This document shows positions 15,461-24,762 of a DNA stretch of 64,000 nt, piece after piece. The translations under genes were made by a program, and so were the position numbers. The DNA lies in the NCBI GenBank assembly GCA_965277425.1, contig CBDICR010000004.1:124001-188000 (forward strand). Reading direction: 5' to 3'. This DNA is from Poindextera sp965277425 (lineage in GTDB: Bacteria; Pseudomonadota; Alphaproteobacteria; Caulobacterales; Caulobacteraceae). Every line of letters starts with the position of its first letter. Within the stretch, counting starts at the first letter, position 1. Below the pieces are notes generated by a model that had not been told where the DNA came from, ran no database searches, and was given only the letters and a program-made list of their open reading frames with translations.

Positions 15461-16465
15461 TCAGGTCACCTTGGTCCGCGTCGCCGCCTCGGGCAGGTCG
15501 GCGCCGAAGGCGCGCTGGAAGAACTCGGCCACCGTCGGGCGCTCCAGCTCGTCGCACTTGTTCAGGAAGGTCATCCGGAAGGCCAGGGCGATGTCGCCGG
15601 CGAAGATGTCGGCGTTCTGCGCCCAGGTGATCACCGTGCGCGGGCTCATCACCGTCGAGATGTCGCCGTTCATGAAGGCGTTGCGGGTCATATCGGCGGT
15701 TCTGACCATGGCGGCGATGGTGCGCTTGCCGCTGGCCGTGTCGTAGCTCGGGTTCTTGGCCAGCACGATCTCGTTTTCCACGTCGTGGGCGAGATAGTTC
15801 AGCGTGGTGACGATCGACCAGCGGTCCATCTGGCCCTGATTGATCTGCTGGGTGCCGTGATAGAGCCCGGTGGTGTCGCCAAGGCCTATGGTGTTGGTGG
15901 TCGAGAACAGCCGGAAATAGGGGTTGGCGCGGATCACCCGGTTCTGGTCGAGCAGGGTCAGCCGTCCGCCCGCCTCGAGCACGCGCTGGATGACGAACAT
16001 CACGTCCGGCCGGCCGGCGTCGTATTCGTCGAAGGTGAGCAGGATCGGGCGCTGCAGCGCCCAGGGCAGCATGCCTTCGCGAAATTCGGTGACCTGCTTG
16101 CCGTCCTTCAGCACGATGGCGTCCTTGCCGACCAGGTCGATACGGCTGACGTGGCTGTCCAGGTTGACCCGGATCATCGGCCAGTTCAGCCGCGACGCCA
16201 CCTGTTCGATGTGCGTCGACTTGCCGGTGCCGTGATAGCCCTGGATCATGACGCGGCGGTCGAACGACAGGCCGGCGCAGATGGCCAGCGTGGTCTCCGG
16301 ATCGAATCGGTAGGCCTCGTCCAGGTCCGGCACGTGCGGGTCGCGGGTCGAAAAGCGCGGCACCTGCATGTCGGTGTCGACGCCAAAGGTGTCGCGGACC
16401 GAGACCATCTGGTCTGGCGCGAGCAGGATGAGCTTGTCTTCGGGGTCTTCGGTCAGGCTGGGCAT
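15461..16465 (-). CDS. cobS: Cobaltochelatase subunit CobS (AAA+ ATPase)
   Basis: A 334-residue AAA+ ATPase matching CobS, which with CobT drives the CobN-dependent insertion of cobalt into hydrogenobyrinate a,c-diamide in aerobic B12 synthesis. Walker A is GYHGTGKST (about residues 75-83), Walker B is ILLTFDEYDAGRPD, and the sensor region STTNTIGLGDTTGLYHGT is typical of CobS. The N-terminal PDEDK-like segment and the C-terminal EFFQRAF region match family length. The J-domain gene and bolA lie upstream, as in other alphaproteobacteria, but no cobT gene follows. Confidence 0.92.
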   Translation of the reverse strand: MPSLTEDPEDKLILLAPDQMVSVRDTFGVDTDMQVPRFSTRDPHVPDLDEAYRFDPETTLAICAGLSFDRRVMIQGYHGTGKSTHIEQVASRLNWPMIRVNLDSHVSRIDLVGKDAIVLKDGKQVTEFREGMLPWALQRPILLTFDEYDAGRPDVMFVIQRVLEAGGRLTLLDQNRVIRANPYFRLFSTTNTIGLGDTTGLYHGTQQINQGQMDRWSIVTTLNYLAHDVENEIVLAKNPSYDTASGKRTIAAMVRTADMTRNAFMNGDISTVMSPRTVITWAQNADIFAGDIALAFRMTFLNKCDELERPTVAEFFQRAFGADLPEAATRTKVT

Positions 16466-16539
16466 GGCGGATCGATTAGCGGTTTAGGCGGCGGTTGCAA
16501 ACCAGGGCGGGCGCAAAACGTGGCGGTGAGGCGCGCGCG

Positions 16540-17181
16540 TCACGCCATCTTGGCTTTACGCAGGGCCTGATAGGCCCGGATCACCCGCTGCAGCTTGTGT
16601 TCGGCCGAGCGGTCGCCGCCATTGGCGTCGGGATGGCAGCGCTTGACCAGCTCGATATAGCGGGCGCGGATCGCCGGCGCCTGGGCGCTGGCGTCGAGGT
16701 CGAGGTCGGCCAGGGCGTTGCGCTCGATCTTGCCGATCTTGCGCTCCTGCGCCGCCTGCTCGGCGCGGCGACGCGCGGCGGCGAACAGGCCGAACGGATC
16801 GGCGAAGGCGCGGTCGGTCGATGAGCGCGCCGCCATGGCTTCGCGCGAGCGCCTGGAGGCCTCGAAGGCCCAGGTCGGCCGATCGCCGGTCGCCGAGCCG
16901 GCCTGATAGGCGCGGACCTGGGCGTCGTTCATGCCGGAAAAAAAGTCCCAGTGGCGATTATAGTCGGCCGCGTGCGGGGTGCAGAACCAGTAGTGCTCGT
17001 TGAGCAGATCGCGCGATTTCGGCGCCCGGGTCGCGGCGGCCAGATGGCATCCGGGGTAGTCGCAGGCGCGCTCTCCCGGCTTCAGCGCATTGACATCCTG
17101 CGCGCGCGCGTCTTCCTCGGGTTTCGGCGGACGAACCCGGATGTCGACGAATTTTGGCCGATATTGAAACGCGCCGGTCAT
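16540..17181 (-). CDS. J-domain protein with N-terminal Cys/His cluster
   Basis: A 213-residue co-chaperone-like protein. The J domain is at the C-terminus (about residues 150-213), with IRARYIELVKRCHPDANGGD carrying the HPD tripeptide that stimulates DnaK. The N-terminal half has a conserved Cys/His pattern, CDYPGC then YWFCTPHAADYNRHWDFF, possibly binding zinc. This architecture recurs in alphaproteobacteria next to cobS and bolA. It is divergent from bolA. Its client is unknown. Confidence 0.87.
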   Translation of the reverse strand: MTGAFQYRPKFVDIRVRPPKPEEDARAQDVNALKPGERACDYPGCHLAAATRAPKSRDLLNEHYWFCTPHAADYNRHWDFFSGMNDAQVRAYQAGSATGDRPTWAFEASRRSREAMAARSSTDRAFADPFGLFAAARRRAEQAAQERKIGKIERNALADLDLDASAQAPAIRARYIELVKRCHPDANGGDRSAEHKLQRVIRAYQALRKAKMA

Positions 17182-17249
17182 GTCCCGAAGTATGCGTTGG
17201 AAGCGTTCGCTTTCAAGAATTGACAGCGATGAATTTGGAGCCGACTCTA

Positions 17250-17525
17250 ATGGGCGCCGCCACCGACGCGATCAGACGCAAGCTTGAGGCGGCCTTTTCA
17301 CCAGAACGCCTGGATATCGAAGACGAAAGCGCGCGCCATCACGGTCACGCCGGCGCAAGTCCTGGCGGGGAAAGCCACTTCAACGTCACGATCGTCGCGC
17401 GCGCTTTCGAAGGGCTTGGCCGCGTGCAGCGCCAGCGCGCCGTCTATGCGGTGCTGGCCGAGGAGCTGGCCGGGCCGGTGCATGCCCTGTCGCTCAAGGC
17501 GCGCTCGCCCGGAGAGGCGATCTAG
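17250..17525 (+). CDS. BolA family protein
   Basis: A 91-residue BolA-like protein. The signature is GESHFNVTIVARAFEGLGRVQRQRAVY, which includes the conserved His and the helix-turn-helix-like region, followed by a LAGPVHALSLKARSP segment. BolA proteins pair with monothiol glutaredoxins in iron-sulfur and iron metabolism. ATG 17250 is chosen because GGAG lies ten bases upstream; ATG 17229 would add seven residues but lacks a ribosome site. It is divergent from the J-domain gene and ends at a strong hairpin shared with the cold-shock gene. Confidence 0.9.
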   Translation: MGAATDAIRRKLEAAFSPERLDIEDESARHHGHAGASPGGESHFNVTIVARAFEGLGRVQRQRAVYAVLAEELAGPVHALSLKARSPGEAI

Positions 17526-17541
17526 GGGCTTGGTGCGGCTA

Positions 17542-17568
17542 GACGGGCCGGCGCAAGGCCGGCCCGTC
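17542..17568. terminator. Bidirectional hairpin between bolA and the cold-shock gene
   Basis: GACGGGCCGGC and GCCGGCCCGTC form a perfect 11-bp stem with a five-base loop. It lies between the convergent ends of bolA (17525) and the cold-shock gene (17617). There is no T-run, so it may act with Rho or as an mRNA-stabilising hairpin. Confidence 0.7.
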
Positions 17569-17616
17569 CGCACATGTCCGTCAAGTCGAACCGAATTCGG
17601 ATCGACGGCCGGTCGC

Positions 17617-17826
17617 TTAGGCGCTGGCCAGTTGGCCCGCCGCGGTCTTGCCGCTGCGTCCGTCTTTTTCCAGCTCGTAGCTGATCTTTTGGCCTTCGTG
17701 GAGCGAGCCGAGGCCCGCGCGTTCGACGGCGGAGATGTGGACGAAAACGTCGTTGCCGCCCGCGTCAGGTTGGATGAAGCCAAAACCCTTTTGGGCGTTG
17801 AACCACTTCACAGTTCCGGTAGCCAT
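17617..17826 (-). CDS. Cold-shock protein, CspA family
   Basis: A 69-residue single cold-shock domain. RNP1 is KGFGFIQP, RNP2 is VFVHIS, and the start ATGTVKWFNAQKGFG is characteristic. It binds single-stranded nucleic acid as an RNA chaperone. The ATG at 17826 is fixed by the family start; the frame remains open upstream but that is the leader. The leader may be long, since about 190 bases without a gene precede it, as is common for cold-shock mRNAs. The last few residues are more Ala-rich than usual. Confidence 0.95.
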   Translation of the reverse strand: MATGTVKWFNAQKGFGFIQPDAGGNDVFVHISAVERAGLGSLHEGQKISYELEKDGRSGKTAAGQLASA

Positions 17827-18021
17827 ATGTCGTATATTCCAGTTTAAAAAGTACACGCCGCGCCAGTCGGCGACGCGGTCGAAATTTTCGGTGAGGATCG
17901 AGGGCAGGTCCGGGGCTCGACCAAAATCGAACAAGGATAGCGACCGAACCAAAACGTCATTCGACCTTGCCCAGTCGCATAGATTTCGCGCCATCGCAAA
18001 TGGTTTTGGCCGCGCCGCCGG

Positions 18022-18441
18022 TCAGGACGAGGGTTCGCGGCGAGGCGGGCTGACCAATTTTACGCTCGGGAAGTAGGTGCGAATTCGTCGCGGATCGCGC
18101 GTGATAAGGTCGAGAGTCTCCACGGCGGCGTGGGCGCCGATATAGAAGTCCGGCAACGGTGATGTTCGAAGTCCTCCGGCTCGACGATAGTCGAGAAAGG
18201 CGCGGCCAGCGAGGAAGCCAGCCTCGTAGGGAAGAGGCGAGCGCACCACCCCCAGGTCCTCCAAGGCCTCGTCCAGGACTTCTATCGCGTCGTAGGCGAT
18301 GGAGAGTTCGGCATAGATGATCGGGTTGATCGACACTGGACCCGCGCGCATCGCCTCACCCAGAGCCTCAGCCGACCAGGCCCTCCATTCGGCGTGCGGA
18401 TTGGCAAGGTCGATCAGGACGTTGGTGTCGACGAGGAACAC
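18022..18441 (-). CDS. vapC: VapC-like PIN-domain toxin (module 1)
   Basis: A 139-residue PIN-domain ribonuclease, probably cutting tRNA or rRNA when freed. Acidic catalytic residues are visible: Asp in FLVDTNVLIDLANP, Glu in IIYAELSIAYD, Asp in LPDFYIGAHA, and TRDPRRIRTYFPSV near the end. The start is GTG 18441, six bases after the stop of the AbrB-type antitoxin gene, so the two form an operon. The module stands alone between the cold-shock gene and corC. Confidence 0.9.
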   Translation of the reverse strand: MFLVDTNVLIDLANPHAEWRAWSAEALGEAMRAGPVSINPIIYAELSIAYDAIEVLDEALEDLGVVRSPLPYEAGFLAGRAFLDYRRAGGLRTSPLPDFYIGAHAAVETLDLITRDPRRIRTYFPSVKLVSPPRREPSS

Positions 18442-18447
18442 CCGGTG

Positions 18448-18681
18448 TCAGTCGTCGCCGCGCAGCAAGGCCATCAGTTCCTCGGTCGTGCGCCGGCGAT
18501 TGCCGGTCCCGGTGAAGGCGGCGATCCTCTTGTCGATGGCGTCCGGCTTGCGCCGTTCGGTTTTGCGGACTTGGACCACGCCGCCCTCGAATAGAACCTC
18601 CACGTCGGTTCCGGGCATGAGGCCGGCGCGTTCGCGAACGCGTTGCGGGATGGTCAACTGACCCTTGGCGGTGATACGCAT
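18448..18681 (-). CDS. vapB: VapB-like antitoxin, SpoVT/AbrB fold (module 1)
   Basis: A 77-residue antitoxin. The N-terminal swapped-hairpin DNA-binding domain reads MRITAKGQLTIPQRVRERAG, then MPGTDVEVLFEGGVVQVRK. The C-terminal part (TTEELMALLRGDD) is probably the segment that folds on the toxin. The gene precedes vapC by six bases. A perfect inverted repeat just upstream of the ATG is the likely autoregulatory operator. Confidence 0.9.
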   Translation of the reverse strand: MRITAKGQLTIPQRVRERAGLMPGTDVEVLFEGGVVQVRKTERRKPDAIDKRIAAFTGTGNRRRTTEELMALLRGDD

Positions 18682-18685
18682 GAAA

Positions 18686-18711
18686 AATTCTTACTCTCTG
18701 TGGTAAGAATT
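18686..18711. promoter_or_regulatory. Candidate VapB operator (9-bp inverted repeat)
   Basis: AATTCTTAC and GTAAGAATT are perfect inverted arms separated by eight bases (TCTCTGTG). The near arm ends five bases before the vapB ATG at 18681. AbrB-type antitoxins bind such palindromes over their own promoter, so a VapBC complex here would block transcription or ribosome loading. Confidence 0.7.
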
Positions 18712-18712
18712 C

Positions 18713-20001
18713 TCAAGCTTCCCTTTCCGCGCTTTCATCCACCTGCGGCGAGACCTTCAGCGCGGTGATCTGGTTGCGCTGGCGGCGCAGGACCTGGAAA
18801 CGGTGGCCGTGGAAGATGAAGGTCTGGCCGACGTCGGGGATGGCCTGGGCTTCGTGGATGACCAGGCCGGCGACGGTCACGGCGTCGTGATCGGGCAGGT
18901 CCCAGTCCATGGCCCGGTTCAGGTCGCGGATGGTGACCGAGCCGTCGACATTGGCCGACCCGTCCGGCTGGCGGCGCACGCCCTCGGCGACCAGGTCGTG
19001 CTCGTCCTCGATCTCGCCGACGATCTCCTCGATGATGTCCTCCAGCGTCACCAGCCCCTGCAGCGCGCCGTATTCGTCGACCACCAGCGCGAAGTGGGTG
19101 CGCCGTTTTCGGAAGGCGTTGAGCTGGTCCTTCAGATTGGTGGTGTCGGGAATGAACCAGGGCTCGCGCGCCAGCGCCGCCACGTCCAGCGCATCGACCC
19201 CGCCCTCGAGCGCGGCGACGGCGCGCAGCAGGTCCTTGGCGTGTAAGAGGCCGATGATGTTCTCCGTCTCGCCGCGATAGAGGGGCAGGCGGGTGTGCGG
19301 CGCGGCCAGGGCCTGGCGGACCAGTTCGCGCGGCGGCAGGTCGGCGTCGAGCATGGCGATCGACTTGCGGTGCACCATGACCTCGGCGACGTCCATGTCG
19401 GCCAGGTCGAGCACCCCGCCCAGCATGCGTCGGTCGCCGCCTTCGACCGAGCCTTCGGAATGGTGGTACTCGACGGCGCCGCGGATCTCCTCGTGCGCCT
19501 CGGCCGAGCCGGTCTCCACATCGACATTGACGCCGAACAGCCGCAGCGTGCCGCGCACGAAGGCCTGCACGGTCTTGACCACCGGCCCGAACAGAAGGAC
19601 CGCCACCTCGGTGGGCCCCGAAAGCCAGCGCGCCACGTCGTCGGGCCGCAGGATGGCCAGGGTCTTGGGCAAGACCTCGGCGAAGACCAGGATCAGCACG
19701 GTCATCAGGGCCGTGGTGATGGCCACGCCCAGCCCGCCGCGGACGGTCTGGGTCAGGACCTCTGTGACCAGGGCCGAGGCCAGGATGTTGATCAGGTTGT
19801 TGCCGAGCAGCACCGAGCCGATCATCTGCTCGCGGTTGCCGATCAGCCGGTTGACGCGCACGGCGGCGCGGTCGCCGTCGCGCTCGAGCTGGTGCATGCG
19901 CCCGCGGCTCGCCCCGGTCAGCGAGGTCTCGGCGGCGGAGAACAGCCCCGACAGCGCCAAAAGGCCGACAATCACCGGCGCGATGGCCAGCAGCTCTGCG
20001 A

Positions 20002-20005
<4 letters not shown>
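18713..20005 (-). CDS. HlyC/CorC family transporter (CNNM plus CBS pair)
   Basis: A 430-residue inner-membrane protein. The N-terminal CNNM/DUF21 domain has several transmembrane helices (LLAIAPVIVGLLALSGLFSA, then LGNNLINILASALVTEV and ALMTVLILVFAEVLPKTLAI). Two CBS domains follow (about residues 195-325), including VMVHRKSIAML and FALVVDEYGALQGLVTLEDI. The CorC_HlyC domain is C-terminal, with DGSVTIRDLNRAMDWDLP. Members are linked to magnesium or cobalt efflux and ion sensing. The ATG at 20005 overlaps the aroB stop, so it is translated as the third gene of aroK-aroB-corC. Confidence 0.92.
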
Positions 20006-21110
<1,105 letters not shown>

Positions 21111-21114
<4 letters not shown>

Positions 21115-21671
21115 GGCGGGCAAACCGGCAGCCGCGCGCGCAGCGCATCGATGATCGCCTGCACGGTCGCGTGGTGCGCCGTCTCGACCGATTCGACGGC
21201 GATGTCGGCCAGGGCGTAGATCGGGTCGCGTTCGCGGGCCAGCGCCTGCAGCACCTGACGCGGATCACCGTCCTTGAGCAGCGGCCGATCGGTTCGGCGC
21301 GCCACCCGGCGCAGCAGCACCTCAAGGTCGGCTTTCAGCCAGACCGAGATCGCCTTCTGGCCGATCAGGGCGCGGGTCTCCTCGGTCATGAAGGCGCCGC
21401 CGCCGGTCGCCAGCACGTGCGGCGGCTCGTCGAGCAGGCGCGCGATCACCCGCCGCTCGCCGTCGCGAAAGGCGGCCTCGCCCATGGATTCGAAGATCTC
21501 GGGGATCGAGCGGGCGGCGGCGCGCTCCACCTCCTCGTCGGCGTCCTTGAACGGCAGGTCCAGCACATGCGCCAGCCGCCGGCCGATGCTCGACTTGCCG
21601 GCGCCCATCAGGCCGACGAGCGCGATGGTGCGCTCGCGCAGGGCGGGCTCGATGCTTACCGTATTCGACAT
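21111..21671 (-). CDS. aroK: Shikimate kinase
   Basis: A 186-residue P-loop kinase phosphorylating shikimate at O-3. Walker A is GLMGAGKSSIGRRLA (about residues 20-34), followed by the shikimate-binding DADEEVERAA, FRDGERRVI, the GGGAF motif in VLATGGGAFM and the lid RRTDRPLL. It is the first gene of the aroK-aroB-corC operon and faces the exported-protein/xerD pair, the usual arrangement in Caulobacterales and relatives. Confidence 0.95.
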
Positions 21672-21803
21672 GGGTGGCGCTTGATCATCGCCCTTGGCGC
21701 TTTACACGAGGATGGGGATGCGCGCCAAGATTGGCGGCGGCGGGGCGAGAGACGACGTGGGACCGATGGCTAACGGAACGGGCGTTCGGCCGAGGTTGAG
21801 CGA

Positions 21804-21967
21804 TCCTTCTCCCCTCGCAGGAGAAGGTGGCGGGTCGGAGACCCGTCGGATGAGGGGCCGCGCCGCGCTCTCCACACTCCACCCTGGGGAATCTGTCCCA
21901 GACGCCCGCGCGGCCCCTCATCCGACCCCCTTCCAGGGGGCCACCTTCTCCCGCGAGGGGAAAAGGG
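21804..21967. repeat. Inverted pair of REP-like palindromes
   Basis: Two units of the CCCCTCATCCG...ACCTTCTCCC family stand in opposite orientation: 21804-21866, reversed (CCTTCTCCCCTCGCAGGAG to ATGAGGGGCCGCGC), and 21905-21967, forward (GCGCGGCCCCTCAT to CTTCTCCCGCGAGGGG). They can pair into one long hairpin with a 40-base loop region. A third unit lies at 3981-4030. The pair fills most of the 320-base gap between aroK and the exported protein gene and remains an open frame into that gene. Confidence 0.8.
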
Positions 21968-21990
21968 ACGCAGGGGCGCTTTCGCGGGTC

Positions 21991-23586
21991 TTGGCGTCAA
22001 CCTTCGCCGGGTTGACGGCGATGACCCTGGCGGGCGCTGCGGCGGCGCAGAAGCCAATGCCGCCGGCCGCCACGCCTGCTTCCCAGCCGCCGCCCGCGCC
22101 TCCGCCGCCCGCAGGTCAGCCGGTCGTTGCTCCCGCTCCGTCTCTACCCGCGCCGGCTCCGACGCCAGCGCCAGCCCCCGACCAGCCGCCGCCCGCGTCC
22201 GCGGCGCCTTCGGTGCAGATCCAGCCGCTCAGTCCGCTCGACCTGTTTTCCGCCGGACGCGACACCGGCCTTGGCCCCGATCTGTGGAAAGGCTCGTCGG
22301 CGGCCCTGGCCAGGGCCGTGATCCCGACCCTGATCGACCATCCGCTGTCGCCGGCCGGCGCGGCCCTGGCGCGGCGGGTGCTGGGCGCGGCCGCCACGGC
22401 GCCGGACGGCGCGGGCGCCGACGCCGATCTCGCCGCGGCGCGAGCGCGGGCGCTGCTGGTGCTTGGCGATGCGGCCGAGGCCGGCGCCATCCTCGACCGC
22501 ACCGCCGGGCTGACCGACAGCGCCGCCCTGTCGCAGACCGCCGCCGAGGCCGCCCTGATCGACGATCAGGACGACAAGGCCTGCGCCATCGGCGACGGGC
22601 TCGCCGTCGACCGCGGCGGCGTCTACTGGCTGAAGCTGCGCGCCTTCTGCCAGGCCCGCGCCGGCAAGCCCGCCGCCCAGCTCACCACCAGCCTCGCCGA
22701 CCAGCAGGGTGCGGACGCGGTGTTCGACCGCCTGATCTCGGTGATCATCGCCGGCGCCGGCGACCCCGGGCCGGCCGTCCTGGACGACGGCCTCGACTAC
22801 GCCATGTCGCGGCGGCTCAATCTCGATCTCGCGCCCGCCCTGGCCGACGCCGCGCCGCCGATCGCCGAGCACCTGGCGGGCGCGGCCGCGGGTCCGGTCT
22901 CGACGCCGGCCATCGGCGCGCCGCCCCCGGCGGAAGCCGATCTGATCGCGGCCCTGCGCAAGCCGAAGAGCGCAGCCGGCTTCAAGGCCGCGGCCAGGCT
23001 GGCCCTGCCGGCCATCGTTCAGCTGGTCCAGGCCAAGGCGCCGTTGCTGAACCCGGTGCAACTCGCCGCCGCGGCGCTGGCGGCCGGCGACCTGGCGACA
23101 GCCAAGGCGATTCGCGCCAGCCTGACCGGCGACACGATTCCGGGCGCCGATGCGACCGATCTGGCCATCCTCGACGCCGCCATCGCCGCGGCGACCGGCG
23201 CGCCCGACGGCCCGACCCTAGACCGTCTGGTCGAGCGCGGCGGCGGACCCGATGCCAAGGCCGCCGCCCGCGCCCAGGCCGCCGCCGCCTTCGTCCTGGC
23301 CCTGGGCTGGCCGGCGGGCGGTCCATCGCGCGCCGCTTTCGCCGATTTCCCGCTCGGCCCAGGCGAGGCCGCGCCGGCGCGGCTTCTTTTGCTGGACGCG
23401 GCGGCGGACGCCGGCATTCGCGGCGATGCGGCGCTGCTGACCCTATCGGCCGCCGAGCCTGGCGGGGCGGACGGGGCCGCGCCCGCCGATCGCGCGCGGC
23501 TGATCCGCGACCTTAGCCGTGTGGGCCTGAAGGCCGACGCCCAGGGCTTCGCGGTCGAGGGGCTGCTGGGCCTCGAGAGCCGCTGA
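21991..23586 (+). CDS. Exported Ala/Pro-rich protein upstream of xerD
   Basis: No known family is recognised. From TTG 21991 the product is about 531 residues: a hydrophobic signal-like start (MASTFAGLTAMTLAGAAAAQ), a Pro/Ala/Gln-rich linker of about 50 residues, a QPLSPLDLFSAGRDTGLG block, then a long alanine-rich helical region that resembles TPR or superhelical repeats. It is probably periplasmic or surface-exposed. The start is uncertain: the frame continues upstream through a REP-like palindrome to ATG 21766 or earlier, but those residues are translated repeat. The stop overlaps the xerD start (TGATG), so translation is coupled. Codon use is very GC-rich, as in its neighbours. Confidence 0.7.
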   Translation: MASTFAGLTAMTLAGAAAAQKPMPPAATPASQPPPAPPPPAGQPVVAPAPSLPAPAPTPAPAPDQPPPASAAPSVQIQPLSPLDLFSAGRDTGLGPDLWKGSSAALARAVIPTLIDHPLSPAGAALARRVLGAAATAPDGAGADADLAAARARALLVLGDAAEAGAILDRTAGLTDSAALSQTAAEAALIDDQDDKACAIGDGLAVDRGGVYWLKLRAFCQARAGKPAAQLTTSLADQQGADAVFDRLISVIIAGAGDPGPAVLDDGLDYAMSRRLNLDLAPALADAAPPIAEHLAGAAAGPVSTPAIGAPPPAEADLIAALRKPKSAAGFKAAARLALPAIVQLVQAKAPLLNPVQLAAAALAAGDLATAKAIRASLTGDTIPGADATDLAILDAAIAAATGAPDGPTLDRLVERGGGPDAKAAARAQAAAAFVLALGWPAGGPSRAAFADFPLGPGEAAPARLLLLDAAADAGIRGDAALLTLSAAEPGGADGAAPADRARLIRDLSRVGLKADAQGFAVEGLLGLESR

Positions 23587-24515
23587 TGGCCGCCGAGGGC
23601 TGGATCGAGGCCTTCGTGGAAATGATGGCCGTCGAGCGGGCGGCGGCCAGGAACACGCTGACCGCCTACGCCAAGGACCTGGCCGATGCGCAAGCCTTCC
23701 TAAAGTCCCGCAAGCGCGACCTGGCCGACGCCGCGCCGGAGGATGTGGAGGCCTATTTCGAGGCCATGGGCGCGGCGGGCCTCAGTCCCGCCACCGCCGC
23801 GCGCCGCCGGGCCTCCGTGCGTGGCCTCTATCGCTTCGCCCTGGGCGAAGGCTGGCGGACGGACGACCCCTCCCGGCGCGTCGATGCGCCCAAGAAGGGC
23901 CGGCCGCTGCCGCATGTGCTCAGCCGCGGCGAGATGGACCGGTTGATCGCCGCGGCGACGGCCAAGGACGGGGCGGCGGGCCTTCGCCTCGGCTGCATGG
24001 TCGAGCTGCTCTACGCCTCGGGCCTGCGCATCTCCGAACTCCTCGCCCTGCCCGTCGCCGCCCTGGCGCGCGATCCGGCCTATCTGATCGTCAAGGGCAA
24101 GGGCGGCAAGGAGCGACTGGCGCCGCTGAACGGGCCGGCGCGCACGGCGGTCAAGGCCTATCTGCCGGTGCGCAAGGGCTTCCTGCCCAAGGGCGCCAGC
24201 GACAGTCCCTGGCTCTTCCCTTCGCGCTCCGGCGGCGGACGGCTGACGCGCCGCCGCTTTTCGCAGCTGCTCGACGAGGCGGCCCTGGTCGCCGGCATCG
24301 ACCCGGCCAAGATCAGCCCGCACGGCCTGCGCCACGCCTTCGCCACCCACCTGCTTGAAGGCGGCGCCGACCTGCGCACGGTGCAGAAGCTGCTCGGCCA
24401 CGCCGACATCGCCACCACCCAGATCTACACCCACGTGGCCCAGGGGCGTCTGCGCACCGTGATGGAGCAGAGCCACCCGCTGGCCAGGCGCAAACCGAAA
24501 GCGTCGGCCGAATAG
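23586..24515 (+). CDS. xerD: Tyrosine recombinase XerD
   Basis: A 309-residue site-specific recombinase that resolves chromosome dimers at dif with XerC and FtsK. The N-terminal core-binding SAM-like domain (residues 1-95) precedes the catalytic domain. All catalytic residues are visible: Arg148 in ASGLRISEL, a Lys in GKGGKER (172-175), His246 and Arg249 in HGLRHAFATH, His272 in LLGHADIATTQIY and nucleophile Tyr281 in IYTHV. The length and lack of an extra arm-binding domain fit XerC/D rather than a phage integrase. The position opposite aroK and before accA is typical of alphaproteobacteria. The split between XerC and XerD rests on that context. Confidence 0.9.
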   Translation: MAAEGWIEAFVEMMAVERAAARNTLTAYAKDLADAQAFLKSRKRDLADAAPEDVEAYFEAMGAAGLSPATAARRRASVRGLYRFALGEGWRTDDPSRRVDAPKKGRPLPHVLSRGEMDRLIAAATAKDGAAGLRLGCMVELLYASGLRISELLALPVAALARDPAYLIVKGKGGKERLAPLNGPARTAVKAYLPVRKGFLPKGASDSPWLFPSRSGGGRLTRRRFSQLLDEAALVAGIDPAKISPHGLRHAFATHLLEGGADLRTVQKLLGHADIATTQIYTHVAQGRLRTVMEQSHPLARRKPKASAE

Positions 24516-24566
24516 AGCGCCTCTTCTCCGCTCGCGGCCGGGCGCCGCTACGGGTTCCCTCGCCGA

Positions 24567-24760
24567 TCAATCCCGGTCGGGCGCGCCCAGCGGGAACAAC
24601 GGCCGATAGGGCCGCGCCTCGTCCACCGCCCGGGCTACGGACGGCCGCGCCAGCAGCCAGGCGCGATAGGCGCGCAGATGCGAAAGCCGCGCCTCAATCG
24701 GATGGGTCCAGTCGGCATAGAAGAGCGCCGGCGCCGCGGCGCAGTCGGCCAGGCTGAACG
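24567..24760 (-). pseudogene. Glutathione S-transferase C-terminal remnant
   Basis: The reverse strand encodes about 62 residues closely matching a GST C-terminal domain: RPFSLADCAAAPALFYADW, then LRAYRAWLLARPSVARAVDE and a YRPLFPLGAPDRD end. The thioredoxin-like N-terminal domain and the first half of the helical domain are missing. Homology begins at the stop codon of the upstream aldo/keto reductase gene, so a deletion seems to have joined the two. The open frame extends a few codons into that gene but is not a plausible protein. Confidence 0.8.
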
Positions 24761-24762
24761 GC

